Assembly (NCBI RefSeq): GCF_014207705.1
Contig: NZ_JACHIU010000001.1
Location: 4,394,501 to 4,458,500, forward strand
DNA: 64,000 nucleotides
Reading direction: 5' to 3'
Source of the DNA: Sphaerisporangium rubeum
Lineage (GTDB): Bacteria; Actinomycetota; Actinomycetes; Streptosporangiales; Streptosporangiaceae
Shown: in pieces, positions 25,301 to 32,708 of the stretch
Layout: each line of letters starts with the position of its first letter
How positions within the stretch are numbered: position 1 is the stretch's first letter
Notes under the pieces: model-generated
Told to the model about the DNA's origin: nothing
Seen by the model: only the letters and a program-made list of their open reading frames with translations
Databases searched by the model: none
Position numbers and translations under genes: made by a program

Positions 25301-26145
25301 GCCTGCCCCATCCGCTGGCGCTGGCGGCCGAGACCGTCGATCTCCACCTCGACGAGGTCACCCGCGCGCAGATACGCCTCGGGGCCGCGGCCGAGCGCGA
25401 CCCCCGCCGGGGTGCCGGTGTTCACCACGTCACCGGCCTCGAGGACCATGAACTGGCTGAGGTACCAGATCACGTGGTGCACGCCGAAGATCTGGTTCTT
25501 GGTGCTGCCGTTCTGGCGGAGCTCGCCGTTGACCCACAGCCGCAGGCCCAGTGCCTGCGGGTCACCGGTCTCCTCGGGGGTGACCAGCCAGGGGCCGAGC
25601 GGGTTGAATGTTTCACACGATTTGCCCTTGTCCCACTGGCCGCCGCGCTCGATCTGGAACTCGCGCTCCGACACGTCGTTGGCGACGGCGTATCCCGCGA
25701 TCACCTCGGCGGCGTCCGCCGGCGAGGCCAGGTAGCGCGCGGTGCGGCCGAGGACGACGGCCAGCTCGACCTCGTAGTCGGTCTTCACGCTGAGGCGCGG
25801 CACGAGGACCTCGTCGTCGGGACCGACCACGGTGTTCGGGGCCTTCATGAAGACCACGGGCTCCGCGGGTGGCGTGGCGCCGGTCTCCTCGGCGTGGTCG
25901 GAGTAGTTCAGGCCGATGCAGACGACCTTGCCTGGCCTGGCCACCGGCGCGCCGACCCGCTCGTACGGCCCCGCCTCCGGCAGCTCTCCCGCGGCCATCG
26001 CCGTCCGCACCCGCTCGACGCCGCCGCCTTCGAGGAACGCGCCGTCGATGTCCGCCGTCAGCGACGACAGATCGAGAACCCGGCCGTCCGGCCCCATCAC
26101 GCAGGGCCGCTCACGACCCGGCGGACCCACACGCATCAACTTCAC
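25297..26145 (-). CDS. FAH-family hydrolase, probable 2,4-diketo-3-deoxy-L-fuconate hydrolase
   Basis: The 282-residue protein belongs to the fumarylacetoacetate hydrolase family: CIGLNYSDHAEE, FMKAPNTVVGPDDEV, DYEVELAVVLG (metal ligands) and NDVSEREFQ are all present. In the fucose/rhamnose route it cleaves the 2,4-diketo-3-deoxy acid to pyruvate and L-lactate. It is the first gene of the 26145-20184 operon, and the SDR start overlaps its stop. It is divergent from the fuconate dehydratase with 169 bases between start codons. The pathway assignment rests on family plus context. Confidence 0.88.
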   Translation of the reverse strand: MKLMRVGPPGRERPCVMGPDGRVLDLSSLTADIDGAFLEGGGVERVRTAMAAGELPEAGPYERVGAPVARPGKVVCIGLNYSDHAEETGATPPAEPVVFMKAPNTVVGPDDEVLVPRLSVKTDYEVELAVVLGRTARYLASPADAAEVIAGYAVANDVSEREFQIERGGQWDKGKSCETFNPLGPWLVTPEETGDPQALGLRLWVNGELRQNGSTKNQIFGVHHVIWYLSQFMVLEAGDVVNTGTPAGVALGRGPEAYLRAGDLVEVEIDGLGRQRQRMGQA

Positions 26146-26230
26146 GGTCTGTGCCTTCTCCGCTGGTCGTCCACGGGCATATGTCGTGGCGAGCCTGTCA
26201 GATTCATCGGGTTAATGTAAAGCATTTGGC

Positions 26231-26241
26231 CGGAAATTCCG
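26231..26241. promoter_or_regulatory. CGGAA-A-TTCCG palindrome in the divergent fucose promoter region
   Basis: This 11-base perfect palindrome lies between the divergent FAH and fuconate dehydratase genes and just upstream of the plus-strand promoter at 26250. It is a candidate operator for the cluster; the regulator is not identified. Confidence 0.4.
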
Positions 26242-26249
26242 CTGCCGAC

Positions 26250-26278
26250 TTGACCTCTTTCGGACGTGACTCTACTGT
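26250..26278 (+). promoter_or_regulatory. sigma-70-type promoter for L-fuconate dehydratase
   Basis: TTGACC (26250-26255), 17-base spacer, TACTGT (26273-26278), 36 bases before the start codon at 26315. Confidence 0.55.
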
Positions 26279-26314
26279 TCGAATCATATTCATCGGACCA
26301 ATTGGAGCTCGCCC

Positions 26315-27607
26315 ATGCCGACGATCACCTCCGTGAACGTGATCGACATCAGGTTCCCGACCTCCGCGACGCTCGACGGGTCGGACGCGATGAACCCGGA
26401 CGGCGACTACTCGGCGGCGTACGTCGTGCTGGAGACCGACGAGCCGGACCTCGCCGGATACGGCCTGACGTTCACGATCGGCCGCGGCAACGACCTGTGC
26501 GTGGCCGCCGCCAGGCAGATCGGGCAACGGCTGACGGGCTGTGACGTGGACCAGGTGGCGGCCGGCCTCGGCGGGCTGTACCGCGACATCATGGCCGACA
26601 GCCAGATGCGCTGGCTCGGGCCGGAGAAAGGCGTGGTGCACCTGTCCGCCGCGGCCGTGCTGAACGCCGCGTGGGACCTCGCGGCGCGCCGGGCCGGCAA
26701 GCCGCTGTGGCGCCTGGTCGCCGACATGTCGCCTGAGGAACTGGTCGCCGCCTGCGACTTCCGCTACCTGTCCGACGCGCTGACCCCCGCCGAGGCCGTC
26801 GAGATGCTCACCGCGCTCGCCCCCACGCGCGAGGCCAGGATCGCCGAACTCGCCGAGCACGGGTACCCCGGCTACACCACCTCCCCCGGCTGGCTCGGCT
26901 ACGACGACGACAAGCTGCGCCGCCTGTGCCGTGAGGCCGTCGCCGACGGCTGGACCCACGTCAAGCTCAAGGTCGGCGCGCGGGTCGAGGACGATGTGCG
27001 GCGGCTGGCCATCGCGCGCGAGGAGCTCGGCGACCGCACGCTGATGATCGACGCCAACCAGGTGTGGGACGTGCCGCAGGCCATCGACTGGGTGAACCGG
27101 CTCGCCGCGTACGAGCCGCTGTGGATCGAGGAGCCGACCAGCCCCGACGACATCCTCGGCCACGCGGCCATTCGCAAGGCCGTCGCGCCGGTCGGCGTGG
27201 CCACCGGCGAGCACTGCCACAACCGCGTCATGTTCAAGCAGCTCCTGCAGGCGGGGGCCATCGACTACTGCCAGATCGACTCCTGCCGCCTGGCCTCGGT
27301 CAACGAGATCATCCCGGTGCTGCTGATGGCGGCCAAGTTCGGCGTGCCGGTGTGCCCGCACGGCGGCGGCGTCGGCCTGTGCGAGCTCGTGCAGCACATG
27401 GCGATCGTCGACTACGTCTGCGTGAGCGGCAGCCTCGAAGGCCGCGTGCTCGAATACGTCGACCATCTGCACGAGCACTTCACCGACCCCGTGCGGGTCG
27501 AGCGCGGCCGGTACCGGCTGCCTGAGCGGCCCGGCTACAGCGCGCGGATGCACCCGGAGTCCGTGGCCGGCTACCGCTACCCTGATGGCCACCGCTGGGG
27601 AGGCTGA
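26315..27607 (+). CDS. L-fuconate dehydratase (enolase superfamily)
   Basis: The 430-residue enzyme dehydrates L-fuconate to 2-keto-3-deoxy-L-fuconate. Lys217/Lys219 (KLKVG), Asp246 (MIDANQVWD), Glu272 ([10 protein letters not shown]), Glu299 (GEHCHN) and His349 (CPHGGGVGL) match the catalytic and Mg-binding set of the characterised Xanthomonas enzyme (Lys220, Asp248, Glu274, Glu301, His351) within two positions. The N-terminal capping domain includes [12 protein letters not shown], also typical of that enzyme. It starts a two-gene operon with larE, whose ATG is 1 base after the stop. The promoter at 26250 is close by. Confidence in this specific function is higher than for the neighbours. 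Confidence 0.94.
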   Translation: MPTITSVNVIDIRFPTSATLDGSDAMNPDGDYSAAYVVLETDEPDLAGYGLTFTIGRGNDLCVAAARQIGQRLTGCDVDQVAAGLGGLYRDIMADSQMRWLGPEKGVVHLSAAAVLNAAWDLAARRAGKPLWRLVADMSPEELVAACDFRYLSDALTPAEAVEMLTALAPTREARIAELAEHGYPGYTTSPGWLGYDDDKLRRLCREAVADGWTHVKLKVGARVEDDVRRLAIAREELGDRTLMIDANQVWDVPQAIDWVNRLAAYEPLWIEEPTSPDDILGHAAIRKAVAPVGVATGEHCHNRVMFKQLLQAGAIDYCQIDSCRLASVNEIIPVLLMAAKFGVPVCPHGGGVGLCELVQHMAIVDYVCVSGSLEGRVLEYVDHLHEHFTDPVRVERGRYRLPERPGYSARMHPESVAGYRYPDGHRWGG

Positions 27608-27608
27608 C

Positions 27609-28520
27609 ATGGGTGTGGTCGACGACACGACCAGCGAGACCGGCGCGACCGGCGCGGCCGACACGGACGGCACGACCGTCCCGCGCCGGGACGGGCCGCA
27701 CGGTGACGCCGTGAGTGACGGCCTGGCGCGGCTGACGGCGCGGCTGCGTCGGCAGGACGCGCTGATCGTCGCCTACTCCGGCGGCGCCGACTCCGCGCTG
27801 CTCGCCTTCGCCGCCGCCAGGGTGCTCGGCGCGCGCGCGCTCGCGGTGACCGCGGTCTCCCCCAGCCTCGCCGCCGCCGAGCGGGCCGCGGCCCGCGCGT
27901 TCGCGCGGCGGCACGGCCTGGCCCACGTCGAGGTGTGCACCGACGAGGCCGACCGGCCGGAGTACGCCGCCAACGGCGCCGACCGCTGCTACCACTGCAA
28001 GTCGGCGCTGTTCGACGCGGTGGCGCCGCTGGCCGCGGCGATGGGTGCTCGGGTCGCGCTCGGCACCAACCTCGACGACCTCGGCGACCACCGGCCCGGC
28101 CAGCGGGCCGCGGCCGAGCGCGGCGCCGTCGCGCCGCTGGTGGAGGCCGGCCTGACCAAGGCCGCCGTGCGCGAGATCAGCGCGAAGCTCGGCCTGGAGA
28201 CCGCGGCCAAGCCCGCCGCGCCGTGCCTGGCCTCGCGGGTCGAGTACGGCGATCGGGTCACCCCCGAGGTCCTGCGCCGGGTCGAGGCCGCCGAGGCGGC
28301 GCTGCGCGCCATGGGCTTCCCCGTGTGCCGGGTGCGGGCCCACGCCGGCGGCACCCTCGCCAGGGTCGAGGTGCCGCGCGCGGAGATCCCCCGCGTCACC
28401 GAGCTGCGTGAGCGGGTCGACGCCGCGGTGCGCGGCGCCGGCTTCACGTTCTGCTCGCTCGACCTGTCGGGCTTCGCCTCCGGCCGCCTCAACGCGCTGC
28501 TGCCACTGCTTCCCTCGTAG
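27609..28520 (+). CDS. larE: LarE, ATP-dependent sacrificial sulfur transferase
   Basis: The 303-residue protein has a PP-loop (AYSGGADSALL, Ser57 to Ser62), NGADRCYHCKSALF, the LGTNLDDLGDHRPG segment and KPAAPCLASR. Cys206 in the last motif matches the sacrificial cysteine of lactobacillar LarE. LarE adenylates the carboxylated pyridinium and transfers sulfur to it, twice per cofactor. The first ~35 residues form an acidic/Gly/Thr extension not needed for the fold. The ATG at 27609 follows GGGGAGG with good spacing and sits 1 base after the dehydratase stop; an in-frame ATG at 27585 overlaps that gene. It completes the larABCE set here. Confidence 0.94.
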   Translation: MGVVDDTTSETGATGAADTDGTTVPRRDGPHGDAVSDGLARLTARLRRQDALIVAYSGGADSALLAFAAARVLGARALAVTAVSPSLAAAERAAARAFARRHGLAHVEVCTDEADRPEYAANGADRCYHCKSALFDAVAPLAAAMGARVALGTNLDDLGDHRPGQRAAAERGAVAPLVEAGLTKAAVREISAKLGLETAAKPAAPCLASRVEYGDRVTPEVLRRVEAAEAALRAMGFPVCRVRAHAGGTLARVEVPRAEIPRVTELRERVDAAVRGAGFTFCSLDLSGFASGRLNALLPLLPS

Positions 28521-28555
28521 CGGCGCGCGCCGAGGCGGCCGGCCCCCGGCACCGG

Positions 28556-29602
28556 TCATTCCTGTACCTTGCCGCCGGTGAGCCGTGAGATGGCGAGCGC
28601 GGTGAGGATGATCCCGCCGTTCAGGGCCTCGATCCACTGCGCCGGGACACCCGCGAGGGTGAGCACGTTCTGGATCATGTAGAGCAGCAGGATGCCGGTG
28701 AACGCGCCGAACACCGTGCCCTTGCCGCCGTTGAGGCTGACCCCGCCGATGACGGCGGCGGCGAACACCGTGAAGATCGCTCCACTCCCCTGGCCCGCGG
28801 CGACCGAGGCCAGCCGGCCCGACAGCAGCAGGCCGCCGAGCGCGGCGAGCAGGCTCGCCGTGATCAAGGTGATCCACAGGACCCGGCCGGTGCGGATGCC
28901 GGCCGCCTTGGCGGCGTCGATGTTGCCGCCGATGGCGTACAGCGAGCGGCCGAACCGCGTGTACCCGAGGACCACGACGCCTCCCGCGAACAGCAGCAGG
29001 CAGATCCAGATCGACGCCGGCACCCCGAGCCACAGGGTGGAGCCGAGGTAGGTCATGGACGGCGGGAGGTTGAAGAACGTCTGGCCGCCGGAGATGCCGG
29101 TGAGCAGGCCGCGCAGCACGATCAGCATGCCGAGCGTGACGATGAAGCCGTTGAGGCCGAAGCGGACGATGAACAGCGCGTTCACCACACCGGCGAGCGC
29201 GCCGACCGCGAGGGTGACCGGGATGGCCCACCCTCCGGGAAGCAGCCCGAGCCCGTGTCCCGCACCGACCGCGACCGTCATCCAGGCGGCCACCCCCGGC
29301 GCCAGCCCGAACGTCGACTCGAGCGACAGGTCCATCCTGCCGCCGACCAGCACGAGCGTCTGCGCCAGCACGAGCAGCGAGATCTCCGACATGGTCTGCA
29401 GGATGTTGATCACGTTGTCGCCCTGCAGGAAGATCGGGTTGACGATCTGCCCCACGATGGCGATCACGATGACCGCGGGGACCAGCGCGAAGTCGCGCAG
29501 CCGCGCCAGGCGGAGCCCGGGCCGGCGTTCCCCGGTGCCGTCCGGCGGCGGGGAGCCCGGCGGGGTGCCGGTCGTGGCGGGGGTGGCGGTGGTCTCAGGC
29601 AT
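28556..29602 (-). CDS. RbsC-type sugar ABC transporter permease
   Basis: The 348-residue membrane protein has a Pro/Thr-rich cytoplasmic N-terminus (about 35 residues) and eight to ten hydrophobic segments. It belongs to the branched-chain/ribose permease class: QTLVLVGGRMDLSLES, GRFGLN-type loop (VRFGLNGFIVTLGML) and AIGGNIDAAKAAGI are characteristic. It forms the channel of the monosaccharide importer encoded with the ATPase and binding protein upstream. Its ATG overlaps the ATPase stop by 8 bases. It converges on larE with 35 bases between. L-fucose or L-rhamnose is the probable cargo given the neighbouring pathway. Confidence 0.92.
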   Translation of the reverse strand: MPETTATPATTGTPPGSPPPDGTGERRPGLRLARLRDFALVPAVIVIAIVGQIVNPIFLQGDNVINILQTMSEISLLVLAQTLVLVGGRMDLSLESTFGLAPGVAAWMTVAVGAGHGLGLLPGGWAIPVTLAVGALAGVVNALFIVRFGLNGFIVTLGMLIVLRGLLTGISGGQTFFNLPPSMTYLGSTLWLGVPASIWICLLLFAGGVVVLGYTRFGRSLYAIGGNIDAAKAAGIRTGRVLWITLITASLLAALGGLLLSGRLASVAAGQGSGAIFTVFAAAVIGGVSLNGGKGTVFGAFTGILLLYMIQNVLTLAGVPAQWIEALNGGIILTALAISRLTGGKVQE

Positions 29603-31163
29603 CGAGGTCGACTCCTTCCATGGCGGCCACCATCTCGTGGTCGTGCCATCCGGCGGCCAGTTCCGCGACGACGCGTCCGTGGAACATCACGAGCACCCGG
29701 TCGCACAGGCGCAGATCGTCGAGTTCGTCGGAGGCGATCACGACGCCTGTCCCGTTCCCCGCGATCTGCTCGACCTTGCCGAGCAGGAACTCCTTGGACC
29801 GGACGTCGACCCCGGCGGTGGGGGTGATCAGCACGAGCAGGCGCGGGTCGTTGGCCAGCGCGCGGGCCATGACGACCTTCTGCTGGTTGCCGCCGGACAG
29901 GCCGGAGACCGGCAGGTCCGGGCCCGGTGTCTTGATCGCGAGGTTGGTGATCATCTCGCGGGCCAGGCCGTCCTTGCGCCGGCCGCTGACGAAGCCCGCG
30001 GGGCCGAGCCGCTCGGGGACGGTCATCGTGGCGTTGTCGGCGATCGACATGAACGGCACGAGGCCCTGGTGGTGGCGGTCACGCGGCACGAAACCCACTC
30101 CCGCCGCCAGCGACGCCGGCACGCTGCCGGGGTGCAGACGGTCGCCTGCCACCCGCACGGTCCCCGAGCGCGGGGCCCGCAGGCCCACGATGGTCTCGGC
30201 CACCTCGGTCTTGCCGCTCCCGCCGAGCCCGGCCAGCCCGACGATCTCCCCCGCGTGGACCCGCAGGTCCACCTCCTGGTAGGTGCCGTCATCGGACAGT
30301 CCCTCGGCCGACAGGACGACCGGCGCGTCCTGCCGGACCTGCGGCCGGTCGGTGTGCTGCCGCAGGCCCGCGGCCTCGCCGGTCATCGCGGCCACCAGGT
30401 CCGCCTGCGGCAGCTCCCCCACCGGCGCGGTGAGGATGTGCCTCGCGTCACGGAACACCGTGACCGTGTCGCAGATCTCGTAAATCTCCTGCAGATGGTG
30501 GGAGATGTACAGGAAGGTGACTCCCTGTTCGCGCATGACGCGCATCCGCTGGAACAGCCGGTTGATCGCCGCGCCGTCGAGCTGCGCGGTCGGCTCGTCC
30601 AGGATGATGAACCGCGCGCCGAACGACAGCGCTCGCGCGATCTCCACGAACTGCCGCTGCTCCACCCCGAGCTCACCGGCCGGCCGGCGGACGTCCACGT
30701 CCACCGACCACATCTCCAGCAGCTCGGCCGCCTTGCGCCACAGGCTCTTCCAGCCGATCAGCCCGAGCCCGTTGCGTTCGTGCCTGTTGAGGTACAGGTT
30801 CTCCGCGACGGTGAGCTCGGGGATGATCGTGGACTTCTGGTACACGCAGGCGACCCGCGCGCGCCAGGCGTCGCGGTCGGCGAGCCGTGGCGCGGGGGCT
30901 CCGGAGAAACGGACCTCACCGGCGTCCGGCGCCTGCAGCCCGGTGAGGATGGACACCAGGGTCGACTTGCCGGCGCCGTTGCGGCCCACGAGGGCATGAG
31001 CCTCGCCCGGGTTGATCGTGATGTGCGCCTGGTCCAGCGCCACCGTCTCGCCGTACCTCTTGCTTATGCGTTCCGCCTCCGCGACGGCGGGCCGGCCCGT
31101 GTGGGCCGGCTCGCCTCCGCGTGCGGGTGAAGGGCTCGCGGGCCCTCCCGCGAACTCGCCCAT
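29595..31163 (-). CDS. RbsA-type double ATPase of the sugar importer
   Basis: The 522-residue protein has two ABC domains in tandem. The first (about 25-245) has Walker A GRNGAGKST and Walker B FIILDEPTAQLD, with a weak signature (LGVEQRQF). The second (about 270-515) has GLGGSGKTE, signature LSGGNQQK, but LVLITPTAGVD where LxLDEPTxGVD is usual, so the Walker B Asp-Glu pair reads Ile-Thr. RbsA-type ATPases often have one weakened site; loss of both acids in the second domain is notable. The ATG at 31163 is the first start consistent with the binding-protein stop at 31175. It energises uptake with the RbsC-type permease. Confidence 0.92.
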   Translation of the reverse strand: MGEFAGGPASPSPARGGEPAHTGRPAVAEAERISKRYGETVALDQAHITINPGEAHALVGRNGAGKSTLVSILTGLQAPDAGEVRFSGAPAPRLADRDAWRARVACVYQKSTIIPELTVAENLYLNRHERNGLGLIGWKSLWRKAAELLEMWSVDVDVRRPAGELGVEQRQFVEIARALSFGARFIILDEPTAQLDGAAINRLFQRMRVMREQGVTFLYISHHLQEIYEICDTVTVFRDARHILTAPVGELPQADLVAAMTGEAAGLRQHTDRPQVRQDAPVVLSAEGLSDDGTYQEVDLRVHAGEIVGLAGLGGSGKTEVAETIVGLRAPRSGTVRVAGDRLHPGSVPASLAAGVGFVPRDRHHQGLVPFMSIADNATMTVPERLGPAGFVSGRRKDGLAREMITNLAIKTPGPDLPVSGLSGGNQQKVVMARALANDPRLLVLITPTAGVDVRSKEFLLGKVEQIAGNGTGVVIASDELDDLRLCDRVLVMFHGRVVAELAAGWHDHEMVAAMEGVDLDA

Positions 31164-31174
31164 GACAGGACCTC

Positions 31175-32257
31175 TCAGCTCAGGTTGTTGCCCCACAGCG
31201 ACTTGTCGTCGTACTTCACACTCGGGATGTCGCCGAACGTGCCGCCGTCGGAGGTGACGAGCGGCGCGGAGAGCTGGTCCTCGAGCAGCCCCTCGCGGAC
31301 CTGGATGATGGTGCTGTCGTGGTCGGTCTTGCCGGGCTGGAAGGTTTTGCCCTCCGCGGCGTCCTTGGCGTACGACAGGGCCCACTTGGCGTACAGGTCG
31401 GCGGGCTGGGAGACGGTGGCGTCGATGTTCCCGGCGGCGATCTCCTTGAGCTCCTGCGGGATGCCGTCGTTGGAGACGATGAAGACGTGCTTGGGGTCGT
31501 CCGGCGGCACCAGCAGGTCGCGCTGCTTGAGCACCTGGAGTGTGCCGGCCAGCGCGAAGCTCGACTGCATGTACACACCCTTGACGTCCGGGTTGGCGGT
31601 GAGGACCGTCGAGAGCTTCTGCGAGGCGATCGCGCCGTCCCACTTGGTGGCCTCGCCGAAGACCTTGATGCCGGCGTAGTTGGCCTTCATGCACTCGTTG
31701 AACGCCTCGGTGCGGTCCCGGCCGTTGATGGAGGCGAGGTCACCCTGCAGCATGACGACCTTGCCCTTGCCCTGGAGCTTCTCGCCGAGGAACCGGCAGG
31801 CCTTCTCGCCGTAGGCCCGGTTGTCGGCGCGCACGACCATGAAGGCGTTGCCGGTGTCGGGCCGGGTGTCCACCAGGACCGCGGGGATCTTCTTGGCCTC
31901 CAGCTGCTGGAGCGTGGGGGCCACGGCGGCGGTGTCCTGCGGGGCCATCACCACGCTGCGCACCCCCTGGCCCATGAAGGTCTGCACGTTGGCGGTCAGC
32001 TTGGCGATGTCGTTCTGCGAGTTGGTGGTCTTGAGCTCCACACCGAGTTCTTCCGCGCTCTTGGGCACGTAACTGATGTAGGAGTTCCAGAAGTCGGTGT
32101 CGGAACGCGGGTAGTCCACGCCGATGACCGGCTTCTCCGGCGCGCCTGACGCGCCGGTGCCGCCGCCTCCGCCTGCGCCGCCGCCCCCGCCGCAGGCCGC
32201 GACCAGACACCCCGATATGGCCAGGGCCGCGACGAGCGCGAACCGTCTGCGTTCCAT
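31175..32257 (-). CDS. RbsB-type sugar-binding lipoprotein
   Basis: The 360-residue lipoprotein has lipobox VAAC (Cys22) and a Gly-rich tether, then a periplasmic-binding fold (PVIGVDYPRSDTDFW, SVVMAPQDTAAVAPTL, VSNDGIPQELKEI). Class is ribose/fucose/rhamnose-like (Peripla_BP_4). It starts the three-gene importer operon (32257-28556). AAGGAGAG precedes the ATG. A promoter with the ACAT-N3-ATGT dyad lies at 32426-32384 and matches that of the GH29 fucosidase, which supports a fucose-linked role. Confidence 0.92.
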   Translation of the reverse strand: MERRRFALVAALAISGCLVAACGGGGGAGGGGGTGASGAPEKPVIGVDYPRSDTDFWNSYISYVPKSAEELGVELKTTNSQNDIAKLTANVQTFMGQGVRSVVMAPQDTAAVAPTLQQLEAKKIPAVLVDTRPDTGNAFMVVRADNRAYGEKACRFLGEKLQGKGKVVMLQGDLASINGRDRTEAFNECMKANYAGIKVFGEATKWDGAIASQKLSTVLTANPDVKGVYMQSSFALAGTLQVLKQRDLLVPPDDPKHVFIVSNDGIPQELKEIAAGNIDATVSQPADLYAKWALSYAKDAAEGKTFQPGKTDHDSTIIQVREGLLEDQLSAPLVTSDGGTFGDIPSVKYDDKSLWGNNLS

Positions 32258-32383
32258 CGTCTCTCCTTTTGAAGCACCACGGTTGCCGTGCCGTCGCTGA
32301 CCGCGCCGCACTCAGGCGGGCCCACTTCTCCCGGCGCGTGGAACTCCCGGAAGGATCGCCTTGGGGTCGCTCATCACCGACAG

Positions 32384-32426
32384 GACATGGGATGTCTTTC
32401 TATGACCTAACCCCGGCCGATGTCCA
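32384..32426 (-). promoter_or_regulatory. importer promoter with GACAT-GGG-ATGTC dyad
   Basis: On the minus strand TGGACA (32426-32421), 18-base spacer, TAGAAA (32402-32397), then GACATCCCATGTC (32396-32384), a dyad with 5-base arms. From TAGAAA to the end of the dyad, 17 of 19 bases match the GH29 promoter. Confidence 0.55.
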
Positions 32427-32672
32427 GACCCCTGTGGCAGAATCGCGAAAATGCTCCGCGATCTATGTCTTACCCCGGTCAGGCATCCGATGTATGCGGC
32501 TCTCACAAACGGAGAGCGGCGACGGAAAGGCCGCATGTCCAAGCCTCGCGGAGCGTCCTCCGACGCGCCTGAGCGGTCCCTGGAGGCCCGCGGGAGCGCA
32601 ACGGGGCAGGCACGGCGCCCCATGGCCGTGAGGGTCGCCATGCGGGGGCACCGTGCCTGCGCGTGACGCCGG

Positions 32673-32693
32673 CGTCGCGGGAGGGTCGCGACG
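32673..32693 (-). terminator. weak hairpin after the second GH27 gene
   Basis: CGTCGCG (32673-32679) pairs with 32687-32693 around GGAGGGT, 16 bases downstream of the minus-strand stop codon. Confidence 0.35.
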
Positions 32694-32708
32694 TGGCGCG
32701 CCTGACCG

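Larger units (their letters stand above)
32258..32708. other. 451-bp intergenic region upstream of the RbsB-type gene
   Basis: No coding sequence is convincing here. It holds the importer promoter and dyad (32426-32384), a weaker dyad-like GCAT-CCG-ATGT (32483-32493) and a possible terminator of the GH27 gene (32673-32693). Confidence 0.65.

Noticed and set aside
29595-31694. A 699-codon reading for the importer ATPase
   Set aside because: The first 177 codons overlap the binding-protein gene out of frame; the ATG at 31163 starts a normal ATPase.
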